Shown: in pieces, positions 5,401 through 5,580 of the stretch
Layout: each line of letters opens with the position of its first letter
How positions within the stretch are numbered: position 1 is the first letter of the stretch
The notes under the pieces: model-generated
What the model was told of the DNA's origin: nothing
The model's database searches: none
Seen by the model: only the letters and a program-made list of their open reading frames with translations
Source: an uncultured Holosporaceae bacterium
GTDB lineage: Bacteria > Pseudomonadota > Alphaproteobacteria > CAISOG01
Assembly (NCBI GenBank): GCA_903887035.1
Contig: CAISOG010000050.1
Span: forward strand, 1 to 5,580
Reading direction: 5' to 3'
DNA: 5,580 nucleotides
Translations under genes and position numbers: made by a program

Positions 5401-5455
5401 TTTTCCCCCCGCCCCTGTCTTTTTCCCCCCGCCCCTGTCTTTTTTCCCCCCGCCC
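5401..5455 (+). repeat. 20-bp C-rich tandem repeat, about 2.75 copies, directly after rnpB
   Basis: Two identical 20-bp units TTTTCCCCCCGCCCCTGTCT (5401-5420, 5421-5440) are followed by a third partial unit with one extra T (5441-5455), which ends at the IS481 target. Each unit has a T-tract then C6-G-C4. The minus strand therefore has repeated G4-C-G6 runs that could form a quadruplex. The first T-tract touches the P1 helix of rnpB, so the array may take part in ending or trimming the transcript. It could also be a polymerase-slippage array with no role. Confidence 0.85.
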
Positions 5456-5461
5456 CCTAGG
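5456..5461. other. CCTAGG: likely IS481 target duplication, left copy
   Basis: The six bases immediately outside the predicted IS end are CCTAGG, which fits the NCTAGN target that IS481 of Bordetella is known to duplicate. The second copy would lie beyond the right edge of the window. Confidence 0.55.
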
Positions 5462-5580
5462 TGTTTAGTTCCTTATTGTAGTGGTGTATTATACAGCGAA
5501 CTGCGAAGGGAGGAACTATGGGACAAATTTTACACGCAAGGGCTACGACGACGCACCGCCAGCGAGCTTTCATACAGCAA
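5462..5580 (+). mobile_element. IS481-family insertion sequence, left end (continues past the right edge)
   Basis: The element is judged to start at TGTTTAGTTCC (5462), since IS481-type ends begin with TGT and the adjoining six bases fit the family's target rule. About 56 bp of terminal repeat and leader precede the transposase ATG at 5518. The leader holds a TATTAT-like -10 (5487-5492) with only a weak -35. The right end and the completeness of the element cannot be seen. Confidence 0.75.
5518..5580 (+). CDS. IS481-family transposase, N-terminal fragment (cut by window edge)
   Basis: The first 21 residues, MGQILHARATTTHRQRAFIQ followed by Q, match the highly recognisable start of IS481-family transposases (MGQ.LH..ATTT...R..IQ), which leads into a helix-turn-helix and then a DDE integrase core. 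AAGGGAGG (5506-5513) is a strong Shine-Dalgarno with a short 4-nt spacer. Only the N-terminus is in the window, so intactness is unknown. Confidence 0.85.
   Translation, partial: MGQILHARATTTHRQRAFIQQ

Noticed and set aside
5401..5455. CRISPR array reading of the three repeats after rnpB
   Set aside because: The units are directly joined with no spacers and lack the repeat length and symmetry of CRISPR.
1..5580. Composite transposon made of the two flanking insertion sequences
   Set aside because: The two ends belong to different families (IS30 and IS481) with unrelated terminal repeats, so they cannot move the interval together as a classical composite element.

Overview
The window looks like a piece of an alphaproteobacterial chromosome, coding-dense and GC-rich, bounded on both sides by insertion sequences. 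The assignment rests on the alphaproteobacterial style of the phosphate acetyltransferase and acetate kinase, a small ribbon-helix-helix protein of the RHH_4 type, and a class A RNase P RNA with alphaproteobacterial-looking conserved blocks. Two IS families within 5.6 kb and palindromic intergenic repeats suggest a genome rich in mobile DNA, possibly host-associated. That last point is inference, and no genus can be named from the sequence.

Layout, left to right. (1) Bases 1-97: the 5' end of an IS30-family element reading leftwards, with the first ten codons of its transposase. (2) 171-755: a small P-loop kinase-like protein of unknown substrate. (3) 756-994: non-coding, with two related palindromes and C-rich tracts. 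(4) 995-1867: nadC, quinolinate phosphoribosyltransferase. (5) 1912-3009: a phosphate acetyltransferase 44 bp downstream of nadC. (6) 3013-3168 on the minus strand: a 51-codon gene for a predicted small lipoprotein with an excellent Shine-Dalgarno. (7) 3294-4418: acetate kinase, with its own candidate promoter. (8) 4592-4930: a 112-residue ribbon-helix-helix protein, preceded by a candidate promoter and an operator-like palindrome. (9) 4978-5400: RNase P RNA (rnpB). (10) 5401-5455: a 20-bp tandem repeat directly after the RNA. (11) 5462-5580: the left end of an IS481-family element beside a CCTAGG target, with the first 21 codons of its transposase.

The phosphate acetyltransferase and acetate kinase together convert acetyl-CoA to acetate through acetyl phosphate, making ATP, or run in reverse to activate acetate. 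The two genes often share an operon. Here a small, AT-richer gene of opposite orientation lies between them, so acetate kinase probably has its own promoter. NadC makes nicotinate mononucleotide for NAD synthesis and may be co-transcribed with the phosphate acetyltransferase gene. The remaining genes have no evident link to these pathways.

No large unknown multigene system is visible. The items most worth following up are the small lipoprotein gene, the tandem repeat after rnpB, the possible self-regulating ribbon-helix-helix locus and the IS481 target site.
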